A stretch of DNA of 64,000 bases from Cardinalis cardinalis (taxonomy: Eukaryota > Chordata > Aves > Passeriformes > Cardinalidae), in the NCBI GenBank assembly GCA_014549065.1, contig JACDOX010000082.1, positions 1,675,690 through 1,739,689 of the forward strand, given 5' to 3'. The notes beneath the pieces are model-generated. The model was not told where the DNA came from. It was given only the letters and a program-made list of their open reading frames with translations, and made no database searches. Numbering within the stretch: the first letter of the stretch is position 1; every line of letters starts with the position of its first letter. Shown here piece after piece: positions 49,285 to 61,999 of this stretch. The position numbers were made by a program, and so were the translations under genes.

Positions 49285-52200
49285 TTTTATCTATGGATTC
49301 ATAGGGATGCCTGGTACATACAGTATCATTCATTCTGTCCTATGCAATGAAAAAATTCTGACAATCATCTGCATTAACCAGAAAATACATCTGTTCCATT
49401 TAAAGAAAACAATCTTTAAAGAAAAAAGTCTTTACAAGTCACTTTATTAGATAATACAGTGTTTGGAAGTGTAATTATTTCCCTNTGTGCTGTTTTCATT
49501 TGAACACCATTGAGTTTTTTGGCAATTACAATCTCTTACACATCCATTTACACTACAGTGGTGGCACAAGTAATTTATAAAAATCAAATCTAAAATGCTA
49601 TAGGAGTCAAGAGGCANAATGAATCATGTTTCACACAGTTGGAGAATTTTCCATGATTAATTAAAGATTTGTAGTCAGACTTTTCTTGCTTTTGTAACTA
49701 AACGTGCAAAACACAAATTAAATAGAAGATTCAAAGACAGAGATTTTCTGAGAAAGGTCTTCTGCCAATAATTCAGAGAAATAGGTTCAAAGTATTTTAC
49801 AGTCTCTCAGAGAAGGTTATAGAAGATAATATTCTGAATAGTTACACTGAAATGTTCTCATGTTTTAAAAAAAGGAAATAGAGAGAGAGAGAAATAAGCT
49901 CATTGTTTGGGTTCAGAATAGTTAGGGTAAAGCTCCTGTATTCACTNAATTGTATTTTCCTGCCCTTGCTATCAGCCCAATTAGGAAAATCTGCTGAACA
50001 CTGTCCCTCTATTACTGTGAATCAAGAGGAATTTCATNACTGAGCTTATCAATAGTAAATTCAGAAGAATGGTGGGCAAGATTTTGATAACCCCATTTCT
50101 CAGAACAGAATTCAGGGAAGCCTTTGGAAGAGGTATGAACATACTGCCAACACGGGGCTGTATTCAGCCCCATGATTCCCTGATCTCACCAGTATCAGTT
50201 TAAATACTTCAACAGATATAAACTAAAGAAAAATGGGCATTACAGAGGAATATCTTCAGATTTCTGCTTAAATTTCTCAGTGATAGATTTCTCCCACTAA
50301 AAATTAGCAGCTTCTGAGAGAAATTTTTTCTGCAGTGTTGGAAGCTGCCAGTACAGCAGTCATCAGATCTGACAACATTGACTACAAGAGAGAGCAGAAT
50401 ATGTACTCTAGGTGTGTAGCAGATCTGACAATATGAGATCAGTAGGAGCACCAACAAACCCATAATTTCATTTCAGAAAGAGTGTTGTTTTGCATCATTC
50501 AGATAAACCCATTTAACATTATGACACCCTGCATACATTGTAATCAGCGTTTTGTTAAACATTATGAAAAGAGGGTTGGCTTGAATTTTCAAGTGTATGT
50601 GCTGATCTTGGCAACCAATGAGTAAAACCAAATAATTCATGCTTCTGGTTCCTCAGAAAAGTAGTTACTGAGGTTAATATNCCATTAATCACCTTTCATG
50701 TCAGACGTGGGGCCTTTTTTCTCCTAGCCATCAAGCAGGATTTCTGGAGAAAATAATGAAGGCAAATGTTAAAACCTACATCACTGTCAAGGACTTACTA
50801 AACATATGAATGTATAGGTTGATAAATGAAGGAGGAAAAAAGAACAGGAAAGATGGAAAGAACACTCAAAATGACATGGTGCTAATGAGCAGTGAATATT
50901 GTTAGAGAATGCCAGTCATCCAGCCATCTGCTGAAGACAGGCAAAAGAACAAACAAGGTTAAAGGGAACAGAAGACTTTGAAAATTAGTACTTTGCTCAA
51001 CTCTCATCTGAAGTTTTTATTGTAAGAAATATTTAGTTAAGATACTGTGGAGACCCTGGATGCCAAACTTCATTTTAGCTCTCAAGGAGCACATTTCAGA
51101 TAAATACCAAAGTATCCAAAGTAGGATACAAGAAGTTTATGTTGCCAATTGTTTTTGTAAAAAAAATAAACAAAGAAGTGAAGAGAGATTATGATGCAAA
51201 AAAAAACCTANTAAACAAACAAAAAACATTATTGCTTAAATAATTTCTCTAAAGGAATCCAAAATTATTGTGTCTCAAGGATAAAATGACATTATTTGAA
51301 TAAATTTATCTCTACACTGTAGGAGAATTATAGAAGTTACCTCATACTTTCACATTTACTTTTTTATTTCTTTTGAGATTACAGTTTTTATCTTTTCTTA
51401 CAGGTATCTCANAAGACAAAATAATATGAGTTTTACTGGGGTTTGGTTTTTTATAACAAATCTGACTGGAAACATTTCATTTCTGTTTTGGCTTGTTTTA
51501 CACTGTAAATTTCCATCTGTTCAAAACCAATCTTCTGGAAAAGTACCTGGCACATTAGTCCAACTGTAACATCTTGAACACCGAGAACTAATATTTCCAG
51601 AAATTCAGGAGAGAATGAGATTGTTTTCAGGGTCTGTGCATTAAATATTCATAAAGAAAAACATCAGTAAACATTAGTACAGTTAGAAAGAAGGTGAGTG
51701 TCCTTTCAGATTAAAAGCTCCNGCTTGTTTTCTTGTAATTTTCTTGACATTTTGGACAAGCACTTTAAAAATTCCTTCTCTCATTCCTCATACTGTGAAA
51801 AAAGATTTCNAATAAAATACCATTTGAAATCCACAATACTCAGATCTTCAACTAAATAAAAAAATGGCTATTGGTTTATTCCTTTGTAAAGAGTCTCTGG
51901 TTGACTGAACAGCAAAATAAATCCATTGCCATATTTTTCAATTAAATTCACAACTCAATTAGAAGGCCTCACTCGAAGAGATTTGCTAGGCATGAGTGGG
52001 TGACAAATTATGCTGATGCAATGACCAGAAATGAGAAGTATCATATCAAAACAACAGCCTTTAGACCATGAAACACCGATGACAAGAATTTGAGGGCTTC
52101 TAACTCTTATTTAATTCTAGAAAGCTAAACTCTCAGTAAGTTTCAAGCATGAATATGAAAATAATGTGACATTATTTATATCAAGCTTTTTTTTTTTTGA

Positions 52201-55200
52201 CACAAAGTATGGCAGAAGGCCCCTGGCTCTAGAAGCCCATGCTCATAAAAAAACATTTAATGCTTGCAGCACTCAAATTCTTGGTCTGTGTGCTACTGTA
52301 GTAGCCCTGAGCAAGGCTTGTCTCCCAGTAAGTGTCTCTGTGCTCCCCATGATCCCTTCTCTTTATGCCTCTCATATCCTGTTTGGCACCTTGCCTCAAC
52401 TACTTTTATTGGAAAAACAAGGAGACAGCTGGCTGCTGGATTCAGAGAACCTCCTGCTCTAGTTAGAGAAAATAATTGTTCTCTACAGTTCACTTTTTGC
52501 CCTTTAAATGCCACACTGGAGCATTCACAATGACCTCACCTTCTGCAGACAAACATTATTTCAGAAACAGCCGCAACCAGAGAATAACCAGAGGTAGAGA
52601 ACAGGGTCTGCAGACTTCTGACATAGCACAAAAATCCAAAACTCACTATCTCAAATGGACATGAGATCCATAGGATTACTGCTTCTGGCTGTCCCTAGTT
52701 TGCAGTGCTCAACGTGCCCCATCACTTGTCCTTGCTTTTATATTACTCCTGATGTATATTTTACCTGCACATATTGGTGTCTCCTTGTTAGATCCCTAAC
52801 TGTCTTCTCTTAGATGAGNCTTGGCACCCTGTAAAGGAATGAGACTGCTCTCTTTCACCATTTCTTCTAAGAGGTAAAAGAAATTATATTGAAATTTATT
52901 TCTATCTCTCTAATTTAAGAATATCTTTCTCACTTTTTGCNATATCAGGAACGCAAAAAGTAATACTGTCAATTCAGAATAGCAACAGCCACAAACAGGC
53001 TGATCACCAAAACACAGGGAAGTTGTAGCAAACACACACATTCCCAAGCTGAAGTGATTCATATCTCAGCTTGTGCCTTAGGTGGCCCCTCATAAACTGG
53101 GGTTTCTTTTCACCCTCTGTGTTCTATAAGCNGAAGTTTACAAACTGCTCATTTGCAGAGAACTTGCTGGAAGGAGCCTGCNCTGGTGAAATATGTGAAG
53201 CAAGTGGCACATGCAAAGCACCCCTAGCCCAAGAGGAGCAGGAAGGAAAAGGAAATATGCTGAGAAATTGATTCAGAGAAAGGAAGATATCAGGGAGAAA
53301 ACACTGTGTGGGGGAGAGGGTAGAAGAAAATGAAAGCAAAAACATGTTTCTCCTGCTGGAGCATTGTCTAATCATGATGAATAAAAGAACAAGAGCAGTT
53401 CTGCTGACTGTACTAAAAATTCAACATAAATGTTGAAGTCTATTTCTTAGAAACAGGAACATATGCACCATATAATTTTTCCCTATGACTCAAGAGAAAT
53501 AAAGGACTGTTATGGCCACATTCACAGCTATGCTTCAGAACTTGTACTGCTTCAGAACTGTTACCTAAAAGATGATTAGTCTTTTTCTGTCTGAACTCAA
53601 TCAGCTAAAGGAACAAATCCCCAAAGCATGCTTCTTCCAAAACCCCATAAACTAATCTCTGCTAGGAAAATAAAGATAAAGCAGCCAGGATGTCTCAGAA
53701 TCAGCATCATCCTTTCCCTGATCCCTTCATGCATAAGACCCAAGTCATAGAGAACTTCTGCTATGTTGCCAGTTCAACTTCTTGGAGAGCACACATTCCA
53801 ACCCCATCCCCCTCATTATGAGGCACCAGCTTTACTATCCTGCACACGTGGGAGCCTTTTAATTACCAATATTTTGATGAACTTTTACAGTCACAATGGA
53901 AGGCACATCTTTGGTGCATGGTCAGTTTTCTTTGCTGAATGCCAAACACCAATTCTGGTAAAGTATCAAAGTGCCATTACTTGTAAGTAAATATGAACTT
54001 TTTTTTTTCTTTAACAAGCATCAAGCAATACACTTTCCTCTAACCTTGTTACAGAAAATGATTGAATTATCTTATCTGAAATTTGCACACACACAGAGTG
54101 CAAGGCAGGTTCTCAGGCTGAAAAATTTCATTGCTGATTTAAGCTCGACAAAGAAATAAGCAACTGAAAATGGAATCCCATCATAGAAAGCATCAGACTT
54201 CCTTAACTGTAGGCATCACTACTATCTGTGTAGTATATATATAATTTTTTTTAATTAACACCATGGCTGGATCTCTCAATTATTTGTTTGCCTAACTGCT
54301 CACNCACTGTCAAAATCTGTAGACACAACAAGCTCTACTTTACACATTTTGAACATGGGTCGGTTGTTTGCCTATGTATAAATTTCATTGACAATATTGG
54401 CTTTAANTATTGCCATTGGACTGTCCCACCCTAGTGCAGCAATTCCTTCTGAATCTGAGCTGAAACAACTCATTCTGCATGCAGAACAGGACTTGTGTAA
54501 AAAAATATTTTGGTCATGGTATGTTTCAGCTGGTTCAGCTGCAACATGTTAGAGGAAAAAGGGAATGTTAGCAGACTAAAGTCAGGTTTCATAGTTAAAG
54601 CTTCCAAATATTTGGAATAATGTGATATCTCTTAGAGCAGTACCCCTACCACCTCCTATTCCAGCNTCTGATTGAGCTGGCAGGGGGTATGGAGCAGGTG
54701 TTTGCTCCTCACTCCAGGAGGCACCATGTTCCAGCAAGTCCCTGCCGTTCCCAGAGCTGTGGAACAAACCTTCTCAACCCCAGGCAGCATGAGATCCTTG
54801 CAGCATACACCCTTTCACCCCCTCAATTATGGCAATGGTGTTATGAATTCCAGACAACCCAACACTCACAATTATTGGTCCACACGAATTTTAAAAATAG
54901 CAGAGAAAACTAAGAGAAGAAACAGTGTGCTTTTTTTTTTCTCCCCCCCAATCCAGTAACCTAATTTATATGCAGAACACAGGCAACAAGCCTACATTAT
55001 GCAAAATAATAGCACATATTAAATTCAAAGTTTGGGGGCTCTGTAGGTCTTGTGTACACACATTTCCTCCTGCATATTTAAGTTAACTCTAAACAGGAAT
55101 GATTTCTTCATTAGTAACATTACAAGTGTTGTTTGAAACACATTTTTTTTTCCTGCACGGTGAAATATTTCTATCACACAATTCAGTGGGGTTTGTCTAT

Positions 55201-57041
55201 ATTGAGCTTTCTTAAGGAACTCTCATCATTTAAGGAAGCAAAGCTCAAAAGCAGTTCAGGAGGAGAGAAGATTGTCTGACAAAGCATTTTTGCACAGATC
55301 TTTCAGGAAAGTGGTACCCAACAGCAAACACCGGGTGCTGGCTCTAATACATAGCAGACATGAAACACCATGGTTTTCACCNATGTTTTGAATCATGCAC
55401 TATTTTCGTGGTTTAACCTGAAGTGAAGCTTTCTTGCAGCTACCAGAGAATCTGTCCCTGCATACTGTCAAGTATTCATTTTTACACCCTCTTTTCCACA
55501 AACAAATTTACNAGAAAAAAAAAGACAGTACAGTCTGCTACAGGTATAGGTCTGACACGGTTGCATGTGCACACAGCCCTTAGTACCTGGAATTGAAAAG
55601 AAAAAATCCTGGAGAAAGGTCTATTTTGCAATAGTACAGGGAGNTCATGCTGCTCCCCATATAATACAGACTCTGTTGAACAATATGGTAAAAGAAGAAG
55701 GGAAAAGCTCCCTATTAGAACAAAAAGAAAATGAGAATATTTTTGCTAGCTAATTACTTTTGGTAATTCAGAGGCTGCTATTCAAATGCTTTAGTAGTGA
55801 TGGAGTTAAATATGCAGGATCTATACACTAGAAATAACAGATATTAATACACCTGAGTCTATTTAAAATGTTATCACACTTCTGCTTTTGCAATTTTGCT
55901 GATGTCTTGTCTAAGATACTCAAGCTCTGTATTGGCACTGACCTATCTCATTTTTCTATTTTCCATTTTTCAGTAATGGGCACATTCTGTACCTGGAAGA
56001 CTTCCATTATAATAATGGTTAATTATTAATATGTAGCTTAAGCAATGACATGAAATAAAGCTAATATTTTCCTGCCTTCAGAAGATAAAAATACTTTTGT
56101 TGGAATTTAACAGCTAGTAAATTGTTCTGTAAAAATACAGCTCTGCAGCAATTTTCATTTTATGAATACAAGTTATGAGAAAGAAATCCTGGCCTTGTTG
56201 ACACATAAACTGAAATTCCCACTGAATTCAAGGGGACTAGGATTTGGTCACACAATTTTACAAAGTAGTGATTTACACACTCATTCATGCATTCAGCAAT
56301 CAGATTTTGCATCTCAATAAACAAAGAAAATAAGGAAATCTAGCTGGTACTGACCCAGTTTCCAAGAAAACAAAATAAATCAAATCAGCAAGCAAGGTAC
56401 AAAACCAGGAGAGAGAACGGGAAAGGCAGATGTTCTGTACAATACTGGGCTAAATCCTGGCTTGTAAGCATTGCTTCATCAAATACCTCAGCACCTTACC
56501 TTCAGGTATTTTGTGCCCTAATTTGCTGCCCCAGACACCTGCTGAGACTGCTACACTCAGGCACCCTGCAAACACCAGGGGCCTCACAGCCAGAGTATTC
56601 CACCAGGCTATGAAAAACCTTGGATTCTCTATCTTCACCTGCAGTGCACATTTCCCACCCTACTGACATAAGGTACTTTTTTCTCCAATGGCAGGTCTTC
56701 AACTTTCTTTCTGTGAATTGTTTAGATATTCCCTGTACTAGGAAAAATCCAAACCTACCATATTTTTGAGCGCAATACATTAATAAAGGAAATTTCAGTC
56801 TGTACACTTAATTAATTAGTTTATGCTAATTGAAACTTCCATAAATAAATTGAAAAAACAACTGCTTGGAAGTTCCCTTACAATTAGAGAACTTGCNAGG
56901 GACAGTGGGAGCCTGAGATTCCTGATCTTGTTCCAGTCTAATGCTCCAGGGAAGTTTCCCAGACAGGTTTTCCATATTCCCATTGAGTACTCTCATTTGT
57001 AATGGGGGCTGTTAACATAATTTCTTTTTCTATTAATAATA
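49285..57041. other. Non-coding AT-rich stretch, almost repeat-free
   Basis: Across about 7.7 kb I recognise no gene and no CR1 or LTR. A short GA run sits at about 49880-49893 and T or A runs at 52188-52199, 54001 and 54931. Frames of 60 to 101 codons appear on both strands (for example 52166-52533 and 54582-54959), without motifs. A degraded motif, CCCACTGAATTCAAGGGGAC at about 56219, resembles an ancient reptile/bird repeat. This is the longest transposon-poor interval of the window. Confidence 0.5.
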
Positions 57042-57660
57042 ATGTTCACCCCTTACCATGTCTATTGCTTACTAAGCTTTCAAATACAACTAGTCACAAA
57101 AATGAAAGTCGGTAGTGGGGGGATGGATGCTGGCCACCAAATTGGGCTCCAGTGCAGGGGAAGGAGAATTTTCATCTCCTTAGCTTCCTGTCCCACCCCT
57201 GCTCCTCCTTACTTCTGTCCTACTGCATGGTCGACCAAATAAAAGAGCTTATCCAGCTGAAAATGGTGATTTTTTGCTGGTTTGATTTTCAGTCCAGAGG
57301 AGGTAACATGAACGCATGAATAAGCCACCAAAGAGAGAGACAGATCACAAANACTGCCCAGGTCAACATCACTGGTGGTAATTGTCCACAAAACCACGTC
57401 TAAAGGGGTTGGTTTTATGATCTGCTGCAGGTCACCCAGAGTCACACTGTCACCAAGAAGGGGGTGCCAGTCCCCCAATTCTTGCCACTGTTAGCACTCA
57501 TGGGGATGTGTGATCAGCTGGACCTGGGAATTCACAGANCAACCAGAGAAGTGTCAGGCCACCTTCTTCCTGTGAGGATTGATATCAGCTTAAACCAAGC
57601 ATGATTATCCTAAATCTTTTTTTGGCCCTGGCTCATGTGTACCTGTCTCCTTACAGCTGA
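57042..57660. other. Unrecognised GC-richer segment with minus-strand ORF
   Basis: The segment stands out from its AT-rich surroundings. On the minus strand a 90-codon frame (57209-57478) contains GDSVTLGDLQQIIKPTPLDV and VAYSCVHVTSSGLKIK and ends VDHAVGQK before a stop. It begins only after an in-frame stop, with no ATG or acceptor seen upstream, so it is not a convincing gene. On the + strand an AATAAA lies at about 57238. It could be a decayed retroelement or processed-gene remnant, or chance. Confidence 0.2.
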
Positions 57661-60600
57661 GCTGCAATATCACTACACATCCAGGCCTGAGAGAACAAGA
57701 ACGGCAGAAACAGACTTTATGGGATAATTACACAATTCAATATATAAACAGCTGTAATATTCTATAATTACCTGTTTCTTATCTAGCTAGAATTAAAATA
57801 AATAGAAAGAATCTCTCTCCATAACCTAACATTTTTTAAAACAACTTTCAAAAGNGATTTTATGCCAGTTAAAAAATAAGCCGTATCTTTGAGTACCTAG
57901 AATCCTGGCATACCAAACAAAATATGTTAATTCCTAAAAATCAGCTGTCATATTTTACTCTTGATCTTTGCCTATAAATGGTTACCTAGCTTTTTCCAGT
58001 ACAAGATTAGATTGTTTTCTCTTCTATTAAGCACTCTTAATATTTGTATGCACTGCCATGCACATGCAAATGAGCATATCAACTTTTAGCAGTACAGTTA
58101 ATAAGATCACCTTCAAAGACATCACCTGCAATGTCTAAATCCATCCCAAAGGGCCCTACAACTTTCACTGTTGTGTTCCAGGTTGTGGATGACATACTGC
58201 ACTCCCTCCTTATGCCCTGCTGACTTGCTCATTCATTCTTCTGAGTCCTTAGAGAACAATTTTTCCCAGCACTTCTAGGGAATAGGAACAAAGAGCACCT
58301 TTTTAAACAGCATGTCAGTAGACATCCACCTATACCTCCATCTCTAAACTCTTCTTGAGTCTTATCATTCTAAACATTTGGCAATAAATTCTTCCATTTT
58401 GTCTTCCTTCCTCTACTAGCTGTGACATCTACTTGAGCATTTATTCATTTATTCCACTCCTTNCTTCACCACACACACACGTATCTCCACTCTCGGAGGT
58501 AAGCCCCACTTTACAGTGGTGTTATTTAATGGATTTCACTGTGGAACATCTCTGTTCAGTTCCAGAGAGCATGGAGACTACAGGTGAAATGCTAGAAAAG
58601 TGCTTGCAAGAATTCAAAATAGATGCAGCAAAATAGCAGAATTTCCAGACAAAAGTCAGCTTACGTTGCTTTCCAAAGGGACTGTAGGATCAGGCTTCAC
58701 ATTGGCGGGTCTTTAGGACACTACTTTAAATTAAATCNATTGCCATTTTTGCACTTTTGTACCACCACTTGCTAATATTTCNCAGCTTTACTCTCCCTTT
58801 TTGTTTCTGAGAGAGAATCTTCATGAAAACTCATGTCAAATTTATTCTACACCACCNAACCCGGGCCCAGTACTGTCTCTCTATTCACTTCTGGCCTGGT
58901 AGAGAGACCAATAATGAGCACATACACAGCAAAAACCTGAAAAGTGCATGCTTAAGGTCCTGCCAGCCACAGAAACTAGAGACTGTTTCCTCACCTGACT
59001 TTTCCTGTAAACAGCTAAAAGGTTTGAGAAAATATATAGCGTCATTTTCTAGGAACTAAGGTATGTGGTTTCCAAGTCTGTTGAGGGGATTCTTCCTGCT
59101 CTCTTTCCTATCAGAAATAATGAAATTAAACATAATTACTAACAAGAAGAACCACTAACTTTATTGTGGCCCTATGAGCTATCATTAAAAAAAAATTCTT
59201 AGATNAATGAATCTTATCTAGAAAATTCCAGAGTTACTGAGGCAGGCTACACTTGTCTCCATCTACAGGGCAAAAAGGCAGTGGAGCAAGGGGGAACAAT
59301 GGGATTTAGGGAGGAGAGCTACATGCTGTTCCTCTTCCCATGCCCTTTCTGACACCTCTGGCTGTCACAGTTTTGGGCAGGATACTGAGCCAGATGAAAA
59401 AAATCAGGTTAACTAAAGTACAAATCTACAATCCTACATGGCCTCTAAATTACAATAACTGAGCATCTCAGATTTTCTAAGTTATTTGCACCTGTTTTGA
59501 AAGGAGGTGCTATTCCTCCATTTTTAGACAGAACTTAGAGAAAGGGTGGGTAAAGATTACTTGAAAGTTGCCCCAAAGTTCTGTTGCAGAACAGGATCCA
59601 CACTCCAGAATCCCAACTTCAGCTACTGTAAAAGACTTCTTCTTTGATCAGGTGTGTCCTTTACTGGTATCAAGANATATTTCTAACAGAAGACAATAAA
59701 ATGCAAGGCAAAAATTCATCAAATTTCATGTCAATGAAAAGCATGAGGTCTCAGTCTCTTCATACTTTAATTTTTACAGTTTTCTAAAAGCAGAAAGCAT
59801 CCAATTTGAGAGGATGAGGGAAGGGACAAGGAAGGGAGTCTGCAGCCTCTCCAAAACCTACACTGGTACACTTGTTCTGTAATCAAGTAATATCTATGAA
59901 TCCTTTAAAAACATATCTCACTTCAGTCTACGTACAGTATGACAATCTAAGTTTTTCAAGTTAAAGAGATAGATAGCAGTATTCATCACAGTTCCCCACA
60001 GCAGACCTTAAATGCTTCACCTTAACATCAAGTCTAAGGAATGTGCCATTTGCAGAAACTTGCTCTTGACATAGTTTCTTTAGCAGCACTACATTACTAT
60101 TGCACCTCCATTTCAGAAAAGCCATATCCTCCAGTCTGAAGCAAAGCTTGAAAGAATATTTTTTTTATTCCTAATTCGGCCTCCTTTTCAAAGGGCATTA
60201 CAGTATGGTCCAACCGCAGGGTCACAGTCAGTTTTAGAACAAATCTGCATTTCCATTTAGTGAGCAGTGCTCCACAGCCAGTCAAGGTGCACAGGGAGAA
60301 GAACATTTTTCAAGACCCTTGCATTCTTTGTCAGAGAAATTGGAAGAGAGCACACTCACTTAAGCACCATTAACATGCACTTAAAGACCACTAACATTTT
60401 TCTCTGAATGCTGATGCAAGAAAATAATAAAGATTTAATTGTCCTAATCAATCATAGGATGACCATCAGCCAGCACTATGAAATTGGCATAGAAAAAGGT
60501 GAATATTTACACTGTGTGGCAGATAGTACTGATAATACCTTATCTCAAAGTCTGTAGGGAGTTTAGCATCAACTGCAACTGAAATGGCAATAAACTGAGA

Positions 60601-60689
60601 GAAGGGGTACTATATACTTAAGGAATGAGATACAGCAAAATAAAGGTTAAGAAAAAAGATAATTTTGTTCCATGAATGTATCATAGAGG

Positions 60690-60713
60690 TAAAGAGTAAA
60701 AGAGTAAAAAGAA
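60690..60713 (+). repeat. (GTAAAA)n short simple repeat
   Basis: AGGTAAAGAGTAAAAGAGTA followed by AAAAG forms a short degenerate GTAAAA/GA run. It is minor simple sequence. Confidence 0.6.
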
Positions 60714-61933
60714 TAGAANTAACCACCTAGTACAAAGAACAATATCTATACGAGCAGAGATATAAATACATCTGACCAGGAATGTCTAGCCTTCTAAGGC
60801 TAGAAATCAGACAAAATATTTTAAATTGCCAGTATTAGTGGTTGGTTCTGTAGTATCTTTCTAAAAGGCAAAGTGAAATTTATCAGTTTTATGATGTGAT
60901 TAGTTTATTAAAAGTATGACATGATTTGTGATAGAAAGGAACAGACATGATGAAGGTATTTTCCTACGACAGCCTTATCATAAAAGGAGCCAGATCCTGC
61001 CTGGAGGACTGGATTCACTCCGCTGCTNTCAGGGAATTCCTTTAGGTTGTGAAGCAAGACATTTTAACAAAGCTTTTTTACAAATGCCCCCATATTGCAC
61101 TCACAAATTTATTCTTCATTTTTGGACACCCAGTTTAAATCTTCTGTGTTCTAGTTTAAGACTGTGAGGTGCAATTACAGCTGCAACTGAAGTCACAAGG
61201 AGCTGGGCTTTGAACACAAAATACCTTTCAGAGCTAAGCACCTAGAAAATATAGGCACTAATTATCTCAAGGAGGGTATGCAAAATAAGTGGTTGTATCT
61301 TGCTTCATACCTGGGCATCCAAGCTCCACATTACTACAATGGAGATGAGTCTAAACACCTCAGAAAATGCTCTGCAACACAAGAAGAATTTTTGTGCAGG
61401 GCACATGAAAGGTGATGGTTAGAAAAAGCCTAGGGGAAAAAATGAATAATGTGGATATGAGAACAGACTTTGCACAGCATGTACTGAATCAGGCTTAGGT
61501 ATGAACATTGACTAGCAAAGGGAAAAAAATAACTGTTGAATTGCTGTTCTTTCAGTGTGCACAACTCTTCTGTGCTCTGAACAAGGCAGAATCCAGGGGG
61601 AAACTCAGTGTGTGTTTATGTAATTAAAGACTATATAGTGATGATGATTAAATACTAACATGAATGAACTGGCTGCTGTTACTGTGCAGGGGTAGATGCA
61701 AATTATTTTTCTTTTCAAAATCTGCCTTGACTAACTGGGGAGAGGGATGGAAAACACCAGTTCTCTTCTGTATTCCACAAGGCTTTGATTTCCCTTTGTA
61801 ACTCTTACACTCCCTTCTCTTTTACTGTCCTTGAATATCTTATCTTTCTGTTTTTGAGAAATAATGCTTACAAGAAATGTAGCTCAAACTTTATCTTTCA
61901 ATTGTGTATGCTTAGCCTTAACAGGGTAAGAAA

Positions 61934-61999
61934 GTAAGGGATTAGTATACTATGAGTAAGGGGTTAGTATTCTGTGAGAAAGGGGTTACTGTGAACACT
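61934..61999 (+). repeat. 22-bp tandem repeat, three copies
   Basis: Copies begin GTAAGGGATTAGTATACTAT at 61934, GTAAGGGGTTAGTATTCTGT at 61956 and GAAAGGGGTTACTGTGAAC at 61978. The period is exactly 22 bp, and divergence increases in the third copy. The word AGGGGTTA gives a superficial telomere-like look, but the unit is 22 bp. Confidence 0.85.

Noticed and set aside
60097..60306. 69-codon minus-strand frame with protein-like composition and a few CpGs
   Set aside because: No recognised motif, no acceptor-like site upstream on that strand, and too short to support alone.
61934..61999. Interstitial telomere repeat, because of AGGGGTTA words
   Set aside because: The period is 22 bp and not 6 bp, so it is a separate tandem repeat.
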